From positions 1 through 64,000 of the forward strand of contig JAGBJY010000006.1 in the NCBI GenBank assembly GCA_017934185.1: DNA of 64,000 nucleotides. Direction: 5' to 3'. Positions 1 through 9,195 of this stretch are shown piece by piece; position 1 is the stretch's first letter, and every line of letters starts with the position of its first letter. The position numbers and the translations under genes are program-made. A model generated the notes under the pieces. It was given only the letters and a program-made list of their open reading frames with translations. It was not told the origin of the DNA and did not search any database. Origin of the DNA: Bacteroidales bacterium. Lineage in GTDB: Bacteria > Bacteroidota > Bacteroidia > Bacteroidales > UBA932.

Positions 1-55
1 GAAAATAGTGAAGGAAGTCCTCGAGTACTGCTATTTGAAGTTCTGTCTGTGTCAT
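1..55 (-). CDS. Start of a further defence-operon gene (partial)
   Basis: A minus-strand frame starts with ATG at 55 and reads MTQTELQIAVLEDFLHYF before the window ends. This peptide looks like a real N-terminus, whereas the alternative frame (the DUF4420 frame) becomes Ser/Arg-rich here. Loci with the same gene order (C5 methyltransferase, MORC-like ATPase, Z1, DUF4420) often continue with an AIPR-family gene, so that is the first guess, but 18 residues cannot establish it. Confidence 0.4.
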   Translation of the reverse strand, partial: MTQTELQIAVLEDFLHYF

Positions 56-1127
56 ATCTGAAGGTTCTTTGGTCGTACAAAGATACCTCCATTTCGCGAC
101 TACTTGAAATATTATCCACGGAAGTTTGGCGATGAGCCAATAAAGGACTCGATTCCATATCAAAAGGCGATTCTTCCTTCCGGGCATCGGTCAGTCCGTT
201 CAAATTGCTTGCAAATTTCACTTCGGTTACAAGGGAAGGAACGGCGTCCTTTGATATGCTTGGAATATCGTGATAGTCGTAGAATTCAAGGAAATCTACG
301 GCAGACGTATAATCGTAGAAAACGTTTTCGAGTTTTGCGAGATCTGAGCCTACCGTTTCTGCAATAATCGTGAAGAGGCGGATTTGAGAATCAACGGCGC
401 TCACTCGCTCCCGGATTTTGTCGTAAAGCCCCTTTACTGATAATCCATCAGCAGCCGGACCAGACTCGCGCACCACTGTCGATGCGATCAGCAGCCGGGA
501 ATTAGGGGACGGATTCAACTGGTCCAGTGAGAACTTGTGTATGCGCTCTTCCGAAGATGTACTTTTGACCTCGATTTTGTCGCGACCGAGGGTGAAGTCA
601 TATTTCGCCGACGGAACCGAGTGCCATGCGTTGATGAGCGTTTCCGGCTGTGTACTCTGTTCAATGACGAGCAACTCTGCCCATAGCCCTTGAATCTTCT
701 TTTTGGGCGGGTTGGTCAGGGCATCGAAAATGGCAATGAGGTTCTCAACTTCTACAGAGAGTTCACGATTTGACGGAATGGGCTGCAATCTATGCAGCAT
801 CATCGTGAATATTTCAATGAAGTACGACTGGAGAGGAGCATCCAAGGAACGGAGGGTTATAATGCAGAAAGTGTCATCCTGCGCATTGCCGTTGTCATCA
901 ATCAGCTTACAGGATACATTATATTCCACAGACAAAATCTCACGCACAATGTTCTGGACTGACGAAGCGGATGAGTTCGTGCGAACGAAGAACAACGGAA
1001 ACCCTTCCTGGGAAACCCCCTGTTTGTGTGGCAGTTCATCAATAGACACGACGGTGAAACGGCCGTCATCAGCGGCCTGATTGCGAAGCGCTTGAAAGCG
1101 AGCATAAAGTGCATTAATCTGTGGCAT
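1..1127 (-). CDS. PD-(D/E)XK motif nuclease, DUF4420 family (3' end open)
   Basis: Translated from ATG at 1127 the frame is open for 375 codons and leaves the window without a stop. It shows the PD-(D/E)XK core: a helix Glu in GLWAELLVIE (about E151), then YDF with D177, then IEVKS giving E186-x-K188. This is the pattern of the DUF4420 nucleases that accompany Z1-domain ATPases in restriction-like loci. The start is supported by a strong AGGAGGT eight bases upstream, and the Z1 stop lies 13 bases before it. The typical fold seems to end near residue 325; the remaining 50 residues are low-complexity and overlap the next gene's start, so a lost stop codon or a frameshift near the 3' end is possible. 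Its likely job is to cut DNA in concert with the upstream ATPases (inferred). Confidence 0.75.
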   Translation of the reverse strand, partial: MPQINALYARFQALRNQAADDGRFTVVSIDELPHKQGVSQEGFPLFFVRTNSSASSVQNIVREILSVEYNVSCKLIDDNGNAQDDTFCIITLRSLDAPLQSYFIEIFTMMLHRLQPIPSNRELSVEVENLIAIFDALTNPPKKKIQGLWAELLVIEQSTQPETLINAWHSVPSAKYDFTLGRDKIEVKSTSSEERIHKFSLDQLNPSPNSRLLIASTVVRESGPAADGLSVKGLYDKIRERVSAVDSQIRLFTIIAETVGSDLAKLENVFYDYTSAVDFLEFYDYHDIPSISKDAVPSLVTEVKFASNLNGLTDARKEESPFDMESSPLLAHRQTSVDNISSSREMEVSLYDQRTFRYDTDRTSNSSTRGLPSLF

Positions 1128-1140
1128 AGTGTGTTACCTC

Positions 1141-3444
1141 CTATTCTTCGTCCTCCTCGTCATCCGAATCGTCTATGTTATACTGTTCGTTGGATGTATA
1201 TGTTGCGGCCAGTTCCTTTGGAACATATATGGCCATTGTGTATGCTTCTTTGGGATAATCGAGTTCTGCACCCTTAAGCCGGATGTGATACAGTTGGAAT
1301 GTCAGCGTCTCGTGGGAACCGACAATCTTGGCATCACCCGGGTAGTTCGTTGAATCTGTCGCTGAACTGGGACCGGCGAAGATTTGCGTATTGGCTGCCA
1401 GGCGGCGCTCGGCAGCATCGAAATTACGTTCAATGGCGGGAGCGCCGAAAGCCATCTGGTAAAAATAGACGTAATCAACCTTGTCATCACCAGATGCACC
1501 GGCAAGGTAGCGCAGATAGCGAATAGTATCGGCCTTTCGCTGGGCGTCCGGCCAGTTCTTGAAATTGAAATCGCTGAGGAATTGAATGGCATCGTCAATG
1601 CCGAGTTTCAGCCAGCGATGTGTACGATACAGGGTTGTATCTTGGCGGATTGTCCAGTCGTGCTCGTGGTCCTGCAGGAACTTGGCCACAAGTTCGTCAT
1701 TACGCTCGATTGTGGATTTACTGGAGAAGGCCTGTAGGGCATTCATACCAGACATCCTTGTATTGACCACCCAAATGGGGAGGACGTTAGCTCGTGTAGG
1801 CCGCAGTGAAGGAGAAAGTAGTACCTTCCTTTCAGCTGCTTCGAGTGAATCGCAGGAAGCCAATGTGGAGCGGAGTTCCTCTTCATGCTTGACGTAATTC
1901 AGATAGTTGGCAATGGAGTTGCCAGGGAGGAAAACACGGCAGGATTTGATGTAATCCATCTTGTAGCCGAAGAACCGGCATCGTTGCTGAATGGTATCGG
2001 CATTGGTCGCGCCCTTGGTATAGCGAGGCATATAGGTTGTGGCCAACTTCTCTACTGTAAAACCACGATTGAGCATTTCAGCTCCAACAAGAATGTGCAT
2101 TTTGTAGTCATCCCACTGAATCTCTGTTTGGGCTTCTGCATCAGTATTGACCAGGTACACTTTCTTGGATTTCAGCACTTCGGCGATGAGGGGCTTGATT
2201 TCTTCAAAACTGGGGCGCTCATCGATTTCGTAATGCTCAAGAGCCAGAGGGAACAACTGTTCAAAGCGCTTGAGCATCTGAACCTTGTCGTAGTTGTCAT
2301 CTGACTTTCCCATCAAACGACGCCAGGTCCTTAGTTCGGTATCGATCCACTGCCAGAAGGTCTTGTTCCAATCAATTGTGTTATCTGGGTGGACCATCAT
2401 GGACAGATAGTTGACTCCATCCACTTTGAGGTACTTCACGACAATGGCCACGGCCAAAGTGTGCATCATCAAAGCATCCCGGAGTGATTGCGGCATCTCC
2501 GTAAGCGGATTGTATTTCTTGTGAAATACCTCCTTCTCAGGGATTTCGATAATCAGTTCACCATTGTAAAGGTCTCCATTGTCACCTTTACCGAAGAAAA
2601 GTTTCCCACCGACATATCCCTCACCGGGAGTGAGAAGAGTGTGGCTCTTCGGAGAAAGGAGATCCTGCATACTGATGAGGATATTGGCCTGAGGGGTTGC
2701 GGTATACTGGATGTATGTATTTCCCGGAAGGTCGGCGCGGAGTTTAAGAATGGCGTCGTATGTACGGGATTTGGAGTCTTCCTCGTATTTGCTGTTCCGG
2801 CGGCCATAGCTATTGAGGGAAGCCTGGTCGGCCTCATCATCGATAATGATGACCGTCTCGTTTGCCATCAAATCTTTGACTTCGGAGTTGTTGAAAATCT
2901 GACGGACTTTCAGGATATGGTCATAATGCTTGAGTATCGGGATAAGCACAATAGGCTTCTCGATGGATTCCAGGTTCCCGACAATATCGTCAATGTCGGT
3001 TGCTGTGGGGTTCGGATGAATCTTGTAATAGTCGTTGTTTGCCCCGTTTTTGCCGATCAGATCCTTGCGGAGACGCTTTTGGGTCTGATCAAGGAGGTTG
3101 TTTTTGGTACCGGCCAAGTAGATAATGACTCGATAACCATTGTCTTTAGCCAAAGCGGTGACGCCCGTAAAAGACATGGTTTTTCCACTTTGGACGTATC
3201 CAACGGCAAGGTGGGTGGTTTCGGGAAGGTTGACGGCATAGTGAGGGTTGCAGTGGGCCAGAACGTCGCAGGCTTCTTCGCGGAAAGTCGCAATGGCGGC
3301 ATTTGACAACCCTTTGGGATTGCTTTCAGAGCGGCGGATATAGTCGATAAACTTTTCGAAGAATTCTCCGCTGGTCACCTCCTGCAGAACATTCTTCTTT
3401 GGGTTATCGGTTTTAGTGCCTTTATTGACTATGATTTGCTCCAT
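1141..3444 (-). CDS. Z1 domain-containing ATPase/helicase-like protein
   Basis: This is a 767-residue protein. Residues 82-89 (GYVQSGKT) form a Walker A loop, residues 202-206 (DDEAD) a Walker B, and YTATPQ at 247-252 resembles helicase motif III. The central part matches the Z1 domain, which occurs next to MORC-like ATPases and DUF4420 nucleases. The C-terminus is a run of acidic residues (DDSDDEEDEE). The ATG at 3444 lies one base after the stop of the GHKL ATPase gene, so the two are translationally coupled. By family knowledge it is an NTP-driven motor or endonuclease partner of a restriction system; the exact biochemical action of Z1 is not visible from the sequence. Confidence 0.85.
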   Translation of the reverse strand: MEQIIVNKGTKTDNPKKNVLQEVTSGEFFEKFIDYIRRSESNPKGLSNAAIATFREEACDVLAHCNPHYAVNLPETTHLAVGYVQSGKTMSFTGVTALAKDNGYRVIIYLAGTKNNLLDQTQKRLRKDLIGKNGANNDYYKIHPNPTATDIDDIVGNLESIEKPIVLIPILKHYDHILKVRQIFNNSEVKDLMANETVIIIDDEADQASLNSYGRRNSKYEEDSKSRTYDAILKLRADLPGNTYIQYTATPQANILISMQDLLSPKSHTLLTPGEGYVGGKLFFGKGDNGDLYNGELIIEIPEKEVFHKKYNPLTEMPQSLRDALMMHTLAVAIVVKYLKVDGVNYLSMMVHPDNTIDWNKTFWQWIDTELRTWRRLMGKSDDNYDKVQMLKRFEQLFPLALEHYEIDERPSFEEIKPLIAEVLKSKKVYLVNTDAEAQTEIQWDDYKMHILVGAEMLNRGFTVEKLATTYMPRYTKGATNADTIQQRCRFFGYKMDYIKSCRVFLPGNSIANYLNYVKHEEELRSTLASCDSLEAAERKVLLSPSLRPTRANVLPIWVVNTRMSGMNALQAFSSKSTIERNDELVAKFLQDHEHDWTIRQDTTLYRTHRWLKLGIDDAIQFLSDFNFKNWPDAQRKADTIRYLRYLAGASGDDKVDYVYFYQMAFGAPAIERNFDAAERRLAANTQIFAGPSSATDSTNYPGDAKIVGSHETLTFQLYHIRLKGAELDYPKEAYTMAIYVPKELAATYTSNEQYNIDDSDDEEDEE

Positions 3445-3445
3445 C

Positions 3446-4996
3446 CTATACTTTTGTCTTCTTTATGTATTCGTTGAAAAAGTCCATCATCGCCATAGCC
3501 GTCTTGTTGTTGACAGCCTCCGTGGTATAGCGTGCGACGGCGAGGGTTTTAAGCAGTGCGATGACGGGATCAGTGGGTTCACCAAAGACTTTGAAGAAAT
3601 CGTGCTTGACGTTGATGTTGCATACGATAGCGTCGGGTTCGTCTTTTGAATAGCCCAGCCAACAGAGTTCATTTCCTTCATCAATGAACTTGACAATCAT
3701 CCGGTGCATCTTTCCATTGATTTCATAGAAGTCAGGCTGCTTGAACTCGTTAATGATATTCTCCTCGGGAATCGGCTCCGGAACGACAGGCTGCTGTTCG
3801 GCGACTTTAGCCTTTTCCTCAATGGGTTTCGTGTCAATGGATACTGGAGTGCGCTTAGTTTTGGGTGCTTCGTCGTGGCGAGAAACAATTTTCTTTACCA
3901 GGCGGGCGGTGTTGTCCGCACGATAGTTGTCTGCCTGGGCGAGGATGTCAGCATCAGGGTCACGGAGTTCATCCCGAAGGGCTTCCATTAGCATCTCCAA
4001 GTTCTCTTTATCTTGAATATCATTCTTGTTGAATGAAACCGCGAAGCCTTCAAGTTCGAGTTCGCCAAAAATACGCTTGTACCGGAATGTTCCGGAAGAG
4101 GAACCGAAGATACTCTTGGGGAAATATCGGCCATCTTCTTCGGCACCGATGATTACACGACCACGTCGGGAAAGAACAAGGCCGTTTTGAGTACTCTTGA
4201 GTTCCTTTAGAATACCAATGAATCCAGTGGCTTTGTAGGGACCAAACTGGAAGTCGATGTCTTTTTTCCAGAGCCTGGAAGGGCCTTCCATATTCTTGTA
4301 GTATGGCGCATTCAGAATCGCATATTCCGAGAATTCAAGAGGCTCATTATTGATGTAGAGTTCGAGTTCCTGGTTGCGAAGAGAGTTCCTGTAGATGCTG
4401 GCAAGCTCAGCCTTAATCTTGAGAAAACTCTTTTCGGTAGGGACGTTTTTCGTCGGGGCAGTTATCGAGACCTTCGTGTAGTGGGCGTTTGGTTCAGCGG
4501 GTTCACTTTTGACATCGACTTCCTCAAGATTGTTCTTGGTGACGACATTCTGGTCAAAGCGGACAATGCGGGCAATCCCTTCTCCGAGTGCTTTGGTGTT
4601 TACCGTCCATTTGTTTCCAAGCCAGCAGGCTGCGGTCTTTAATCCCATACCGAATTCATTCAGCCCGGTATTGTCATCAGGAGCACTGGCCGGTTCGAAA
4701 GCATTCACGAATCGGTTGGCAGCAATGCCCCCAGCGTTGTCTTCAACGACGAAACTTGTTGCCTTGCGCAAAGACATTTTGGTTTCGTTTTCGTCCCAAT
4801 GTATGAAGATCTGGACACGTAGTTTATAGTCGGGGTCCAATGCCAGCAATTCCTCCCGGTGATCCCGGAAGGACTGTAAGGCATTGTCAACGAACTCAGC
4901 GAGGACGTGAGGAACCGTGTTGGGAAGGTCTTCAAACCTTCCGTACATCTGCGAGCCAATCCGCACGCTGACTTTATCGATGATTACGTCACTCAT
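3446..4996 (-). CDS. MORC/MutL-like GHKL ATPase
   Basis: This 516-residue protein has a Bergerat ATP-binding fold at its N-terminus: the N-box helix with E34 and N38 (AEFVDNAL), the DxGxG-type box at 86-91 (DNAGGI), and the lid loop GLNEFGMGLK at 111-120. Spacing and sequence fit the prokaryotic MORC-like ATPases found with Dcm-type methyltransferases and Z1 proteins rather than a histidine kinase, as there is no phospho-acceptor or receiver domain. A Pro/Glu-rich linker near residues 385-410 separates a C-terminal domain of unknown role. The ATG follows the methyltransferase stop by one base. Likely role: an ATP-gated clamp that senses or scans DNA for the restriction complex (inferred). Confidence 0.85.
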   Translation of the reverse strand: MSDVIIDKVSVRIGSQMYGRFEDLPNTVPHVLAEFVDNALQSFRDHREELLALDPDYKLRVQIFIHWDENETKMSLRKATSFVVEDNAGGIAANRFVNAFEPASAPDDNTGLNEFGMGLKTAACWLGNKWTVNTKALGEGIARIVRFDQNVVTKNNLEEVDVKSEPAEPNAHYTKVSITAPTKNVPTEKSFLKIKAELASIYRNSLRNQELELYINNEPLEFSEYAILNAPYYKNMEGPSRLWKKDIDFQFGPYKATGFIGILKELKSTQNGLVLSRRGRVIIGAEEDGRYFPKSIFGSSSGTFRYKRIFGELELEGFAVSFNKNDIQDKENLEMLMEALRDELRDPDADILAQADNYRADNTARLVKKIVSRHDEAPKTKRTPVSIDTKPIEEKAKVAEQQPVVPEPIPEENIINEFKQPDFYEINGKMHRMIVKFIDEGNELCWLGYSKDEPDAIVCNINVKHDFFKVFGEPTDPVIALLKTLAVARYTTEAVNNKTAMAMMDFFNEYIKKTKV

Positions 4997-4997
4997 A

Positions 4998-6335
4998 TCA
5001 CTTGATCAGGTTTTTGGCGATTCTGTAAACTACATCTACATTGACGGCATTGCCGAGAGCCTCGTAAACGCGAGATTGTGTGAGATGGAAATCTCCCTCC
5101 CCGAATTTGAGGTCTTCCATACACTGGAGAGCCGCAGCTTCTCGCATAGTCATATACCGGCCTTTGTTGGGCTCGCCTTCAGCGAGAGACTCTGGAGGAA
5201 GGTTAATCCAGGGACAGATGGGGACCTGTGTTCCCACGAGATTGAGCGCGGGGGCGAAATTCGGGAGTTTGACGCGAATTCCGGACGCGCGGAACTGGAT
5301 AATCTTGTCTTCCATAGTGGTTGTCGCCTTGGGACCGCAGTTCCATTCCAGTTTCAGATGGCTGTTTTCAAAGCGCTGTACCTTCCTTAGCCAGACATCC
5401 AGCCATTCCTTATTGCGCTCATAAAAATCGCGGTTCTCCTGAATATAGCGGATTTTCCACTTAGGGAACTCTTTGGACGTAGCAGTGCGAGCATAGACCG
5501 GAAGTTGAGCAAGACAGTCTTCAAGGTTCCAGCCTTCTATCATACGCCCAAGTTTCCCGCGTTTTCCAAGGAGATTGTCGGCTGAATTGAATGCTGGGGC
5601 GGGAGAAACGGGATAATCTGCGCCAAATTCCATGGCCCAGATGGGGAAACGAGGGATTTTTCCTTCGTGCTTCATCGTGAGGTCAAGAAATTCCTGCCAG
5701 ACTTCCATCTGGTGGCGTGTGTCGGGCTTGAGGTGCATATACTGCGTGCTGGACTCATCCAGAACTGACTTGATATGGGTCTTCTTTTTGAGCGGCTTGG
5801 GGTATTTGAAATCCCCGAGTCCGCCTTTCCTGCGGTCGGCTGCAACGATGTAAACCCTGCGGCGATGCTGCGGGATACCGAATTGATGCGGGGACAGAAT
5901 CTCCGGAGTGGGTACATCGTATTCCAATTTATCCAACTCCCGCAAGATGACACGCATTGTGTCACCACCGTCGTGCCCATTGAGATTTGACACGTTTTCG
6001 AGTAAGACGTACTTGGGCCGGTGGTATTCGATTATCTTGCAGATAGTAAAGAAGAAGTTCCCGCGTTCTTTTTTGTCCTTGAATCCTTCTCGTTTACCAG
6101 CTTGGCTGAACGGTTGGCATGGGAATCCTGCGCATAAAATATCGTGGGCCGGAATGTCTTTCGGCTCGATTGAGAGTATATCGCCGTGAATTACGCCACC
6201 TCCAAAGTTGATTTCATACAACTGCTGGAGATCCTCCTTCAACTCGCTGGCGAAAACGCACTCGTGCCCCAGTTTCTGGAGAGCGAGATGGAATCCACCC
6301 AGACCGGCGAACAGGTCTATGAATTTCAATCCCAT
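4998..6335 (-). CDS. DNA (cytosine-5-)-methyltransferase
   Basis: C5 methyltransferase motifs occur in order: motif I DLFAGLGGFHLAL, motif IV FPCQPFS with catalytic Cys73, motif VI ENV (113-115), motif VIII QHRRR (156-160), and motif X EALGNAVN near the C-terminus. The target recognition region lies between motifs VIII and IX and does not reveal the site. It is the first gene of the defence operon and should protect host DNA. An upstream in-frame ATG at 6377 exists, but a TAACTTTG promoter box at 6386-6379 ends one base before it, so transcription probably starts after that codon. The ATG at 6335 (MGLKFIDLF), which begins directly at motif I, is preferred and gives 445 residues. Confidence 0.93.
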   Translation of the reverse strand: MGLKFIDLFAGLGGFHLALQKLGHECVFASELKEDLQQLYEINFGGGVIHGDILSIEPKDIPAHDILCAGFPCQPFSQAGKREGFKDKKERGNFFFTICKIIEYHRPKYVLLENVSNLNGHDGGDTMRVILRELDKLEYDVPTPEILSPHQFGIPQHRRRVYIVAADRRKGGLGDFKYPKPLKKKTHIKSVLDESSTQYMHLKPDTRHQMEVWQEFLDLTMKHEGKIPRFPIWAMEFGADYPVSPAPAFNSADNLLGKRGKLGRMIEGWNLEDCLAQLPVYARTATSKEFPKWKIRYIQENRDFYERNKEWLDVWLRKVQRFENSHLKLEWNCGPKATTTMEDKIIQFRASGIRVKLPNFAPALNLVGTQVPICPWINLPPESLAEGEPNKGRYMTMREAAALQCMEDLKFGEGDFHLTQSRVYEALGNAVNVDVVYRIAKNLIK

Positions 6336-6378
6336 AGGATTTTTGTGCTTTCTGGCTATTATTTTCTGCTTAAACATA

Positions 6379-6386
6379 CAAAGTTA
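6379..6386 (-). promoter_or_regulatory. Bacteroidota -7 box for the defence operon
   Basis: TAACTTTG on the minus strand matches the TAnnTTTG element. A clear TTG at the -33 position is not seen. The expected start of transcription is near 6373, giving a leader of roughly 38 nt to the ATG at 6335. Confidence 0.6.
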
Positions 6387-6448
6387 GCGATTTTTGCGGA
6401 TATTTTTGAATAATTCGACACTTATAAATGTCGCGCACGCGAGAGATG

Positions 6449-8275
6449 TCACTTATTTGCCTTTCTATACCGCCCCAGATCCATCCTCTCCAACAGCCCT
6501 TCTTCCGTCCATTTCTTGATGTTCCGCTCGGCGGTGGAGAGCGGCATTCCGAGCCGGGAGGAGATGTCGATGAAGGTCTGGCGGTCGAATTCGTCCGGCA
6601 GGGCGTCCAGGAAGAGCTGGCGGCGGACGGTCTTCTGGCCGGTGCCGGCAGGCCTTTGTGTACCCGCCCTGGGCAAATCTTTGAAGACGCGGGCGGTGTG
6701 CTGCAGGAGGGCCTTGGAGATGGCCATTGCGGCATCGAAGTCATCGTCCAGGCATTCGAGGTCGGTGCCGTAGGCGCCATCGTCCATCATCCTGACGGCG
6801 GAGAGTATCATTGCGATGCGGAAGGTGATGAGCCCGAGGCGGCGCACGGAGGCGATGATTTCGTCCCCAAGGAGCTGCGGGTATTCGCGATGGACCTCGC
6901 TGAACCAGGCGTTGAAGGCGTCTTCCTGGGCGGGCGTGAAGTGGAAGGTGATTTCACCGACTTCGCGAAGAACGTTGTAGAAGTCGTGGAACTGGCTGCC
7001 CAGTCCCTTGAAGTAGTTATCGGCCGTGCCGCCATCGGCCTTGGCGAAGACGTTCTGCCACTCCAGGCTGGTGGTGAGGTAGTAGAACATAAAGCGGCTG
7101 AAAAGGCCGTTCTCGGCATCTGTGATGAGGTTCTGGACCTGCTTGGGTGTGCCGGTGAGGAGAGCGCTCAGGCGGGGATTCTTGAGGTTGACATACTCGC
7201 GGTCTTTGCGGCGGACGTAGGAGATGTTTTCGTGGTGGAAGGCCTTGCGGAAGCCGTCGGAGTAGTTTCCGTAGTCGGAGGCGAAGGTGTTGGCGAGGGT
7301 GTCGCCTTCGGTCTCGAACATGATGCCCTGGCCGTCGTTGTCGCCAAGGACCTGATAGACGGCGGTGGCGCTGGAGTTGGCGGGGATGAAGAGCATCCGG
7401 AGCGGCGGTTCCTGGGGCTTGTCCATGTCCATTTTCTTCTTGTTGATCTGGTACTGCTGCATCTTCTGCTCGTATTCCATTTCTTCGGCCTCGTTGATTT
7501 CGCGGAGGCGGTCGTGGATGGGGTCGATGAGGAATCGGCAGAGGATGAGCCGGCCTTTGCCGGAGGAGGCACGGGCGGTGACGAAGAGGAAGAGGTTGGA
7601 CCAGACGGGGCGTTTGTTGTAGATGCCGGAGACGTTGGGAAGGACGGCGGAAATGACGGTGAGGGAGCCCAGAAGCAGGATGTCGGCATCTTCTTCGGAG
7701 TTGGACTGGTCTACAATCTTCCGAAAGAATTCGGGCAGGAGGTGGCGGATGGCGCGGGCGAAGGTGGGAAGCGGCGGCTCTTCTTCGCCCTCACTTCCTC
7801 CGTTTCCCTCATTTCCCTCATTCGGTGAAAATGATGTGGGGTTTTGACGGGTTGCCCCATTCTGGCGGAATGAGGTATGTGAGGGAAGTGAAGTTTGTGA
7901 GGGAATGGAAACGGATATGCCGGCGTCTTTGGCGAGCTGGAAGAAGGTTTTGATGGTGATGCCGGTGCCGTGGGCTCGGAGGCATTTATCGTACTGGCTG
8001 TCACATTCTTTCTCGGTGTAGCCGGGATAGAATCGGGAGATGCGGTGGTAGTAGTCGCGGCCGTTTTCACCCAGGGCGTCGCTGAGGGCGAAGCCGAGGT
8101 CTCGCCAGGTGGCGTAGTCGCCGGTGATGTCCACGCGGGCGGCTTCGATGCGCTGGGTGACGATTTCGATGTCGTCTTCCGGGGTGCCGGTCTGGGCTTT
8201 GGGCTGCGGGGTATGCTGGGAAATGGGCTGGTTCTGGGGCTCGGCCCATTCTTCGGGATTGAATGTCTTTTTCAT
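6449..8275 (-). CDS. DUF3987 protein with PriCT-2 domain
   Basis: The protein has 608 residues. Its N-terminal part (about residues 35-110, ATWRDLGFALSDAL through the GYTEKECDSQYDKCL region) resembles the PriCT-2 primase C-terminal domain. The larger C-terminal part is the DUF3987 region common in Bacteroidota mobile elements. Such genes usually follow a BT4734-type gene, as here, and are thought to act in element replication as primase/helicase-like proteins; no clear Walker A is visible. The start at 8275 (MKKTFNPEEW) shares its A with the TAA of the upstream gene. A longer frame reaching 8455 is a Pro/Arg-rich shadow of that gene and was not used. Confidence 0.8.
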   Translation of the reverse strand: MKKTFNPEEWAEPQNQPISQHTPQPKAQTGTPEDDIEIVTQRIEAARVDITGDYATWRDLGFALSDALGENGRDYYHRISRFYPGYTEKECDSQYDKCLRAHGTGITIKTFFQLAKDAGISVSIPSQTSLPSHTSFRQNGATRQNPTSFSPNEGNEGNGGSEGEEEPPLPTFARAIRHLLPEFFRKIVDQSNSEEDADILLLGSLTVISAVLPNVSGIYNKRPVWSNLFLFVTARASSGKGRLILCRFLIDPIHDRLREINEAEEMEYEQKMQQYQINKKKMDMDKPQEPPLRMLFIPANSSATAVYQVLGDNDGQGIMFETEGDTLANTFASDYGNYSDGFRKAFHHENISYVRRKDREYVNLKNPRLSALLTGTPKQVQNLITDAENGLFSRFMFYYLTTSLEWQNVFAKADGGTADNYFKGLGSQFHDFYNVLREVGEITFHFTPAQEDAFNAWFSEVHREYPQLLGDEIIASVRRLGLITFRIAMILSAVRMMDDGAYGTDLECLDDDFDAAMAISKALLQHTARVFKDLPRAGTQRPAGTGQKTVRRQLFLDALPDEFDRQTFIDISSRLGMPLSTAERNIKKWTEEGLLERMDLGRYRKANK

Positions 8276-9195
8276 TATCTGGTGGCGTATTTGGGATTGA
8301 GGTAGGCGTTGGGGTCGTAAGGGAGGAAGCAGGCTCGGGAGAGGTCTTTGCCGGATCGGTCCACTTCGATGCCGTAGGTCTGCTTGATGTAGTAGGCTAC
8401 GCGGCGGAAGTAGTCGGCGTGTGAGAGGCGGTTTTCGGCGATGGGTATGACCCATTTGAGGCCGTGGCCGGAGGGGCTCCGGAACAGCAGTTCTGTCTCG
8501 AAGTATTCGTCCTGCAGGAGTGTCTGGAAGATGCCTTCGACATCGGCCAGGTGGTCGAAGTCCAGGCAGATGAGGTTGGAGACTTCAAGGACGTCTTTGT
8601 CGCTGCGGGTGCGGAACTGGCCGCAGAAGGTGGCGTAGTCGAAGTGGGCGGCTTTGTAGAGGCGTGCCTGGTTCTTGTCGGTGATGGAGCGGAGGGTCTT
8701 TGTCTGCTCGGCGGCGTAGTGGCCGGTGATGTAGGCGAAGGCGCCGGTGAGAGTGATGCTCTTGTAGGGGCGGGTGTTTGTGATGGGCGCACGGAAGAAG
8801 GAGAATTTGGGCCCCTGGGGCTTTTCGCCGGGCTTCTGGTAGTACTGGAAGTCTTCCTCCAGGTGCAGGTTCATCTCCTTGTTGATGTGCTCCAGCAGGA
8901 ACTGGCCGGATTTGCCGTAGTAGCGTTCGGCAAAGTCGAGGGCATCGCCGTCCGGGATGGTGCCGGAGAGGTCGTGATGGACGGCAAGTTCGTCACAGAG
9001 TTTCTTTTCAGGCTCCAGGCGGATGATGTCGATTTTCAGGGTGGGCTCCCAGCTGTGGAAGGGGTTGCGGATGATTCCGCAGTCCCTTCCTTTGACGTGC
9101 ATCACGATTTCATTCGGGAAATGCTCCCGGATGATGTGGGAGTAGATGTCGGCCCCGTAGAGGGTCTTGCCGAGGATGGTGGCTCTATTGATCAT
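8275..9195 (-). CDS. BT4734/BF3469-family (VirE N-terminal-like) primase-type protein
   Basis: This is a 306-residue protein. Its central block ICLDFDHL followed by SPSGHGLKWVI and DRSGKDLSRACFLPYDP fits the archaeo-eukaryotic primase-like core of the BT4734-like N-terminal domain: acidic DxD residues, an S-G-x-G-x-K motif and a following Asp. The gene is a standard neighbour of DUF3987 genes in Bacteroidota integrative elements. The start at 9195 (MINRATILGK) is supported by AAAAGGAGGA four bases upstream and overlaps the preceding small gene by 11 bases. A catalytic primase role is inferred from the motifs. Confidence 0.82.
   Translation of the reverse strand: MINRATILGKTLYGADIYSHIIREHFPNEIVMHVKGRDCGIIRNPFHSWEPTLKIDIIRLEPEKKLCDELAVHHDLSGTIPDGDALDFAERYYGKSGQFLLEHINKEMNLHLEEDFQYYQKPGEKPQGPKFSFFRAPITNTRPYKSITLTGAFAYITGHYAAEQTKTLRSITDKNQARLYKAAHFDYATFCGQFRTRSDKDVLEVSNLICLDFDHLADVEGIFQTLLQDEYFETELLFRSPSGHGLKWVIPIAENRLSHADYFRRVAYYIKQTYGIEVDRSGKDLSRACFLPYDPNAYLNPKYATR

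Noticed and set aside
6428..7828. Long plus-strand frame opposite the DUF3987 gene
   Set aside because: Gly/Val/Glu-rich antisense shadow of a well-supported gene with biased codons.
8276..8455. N-terminal extension of the DUF3987 protein to 8455
   Set aside because: The extension is Pro/Arg/Leu-rich, overlaps the BT4734-type gene in another frame, and lacks family similarity.
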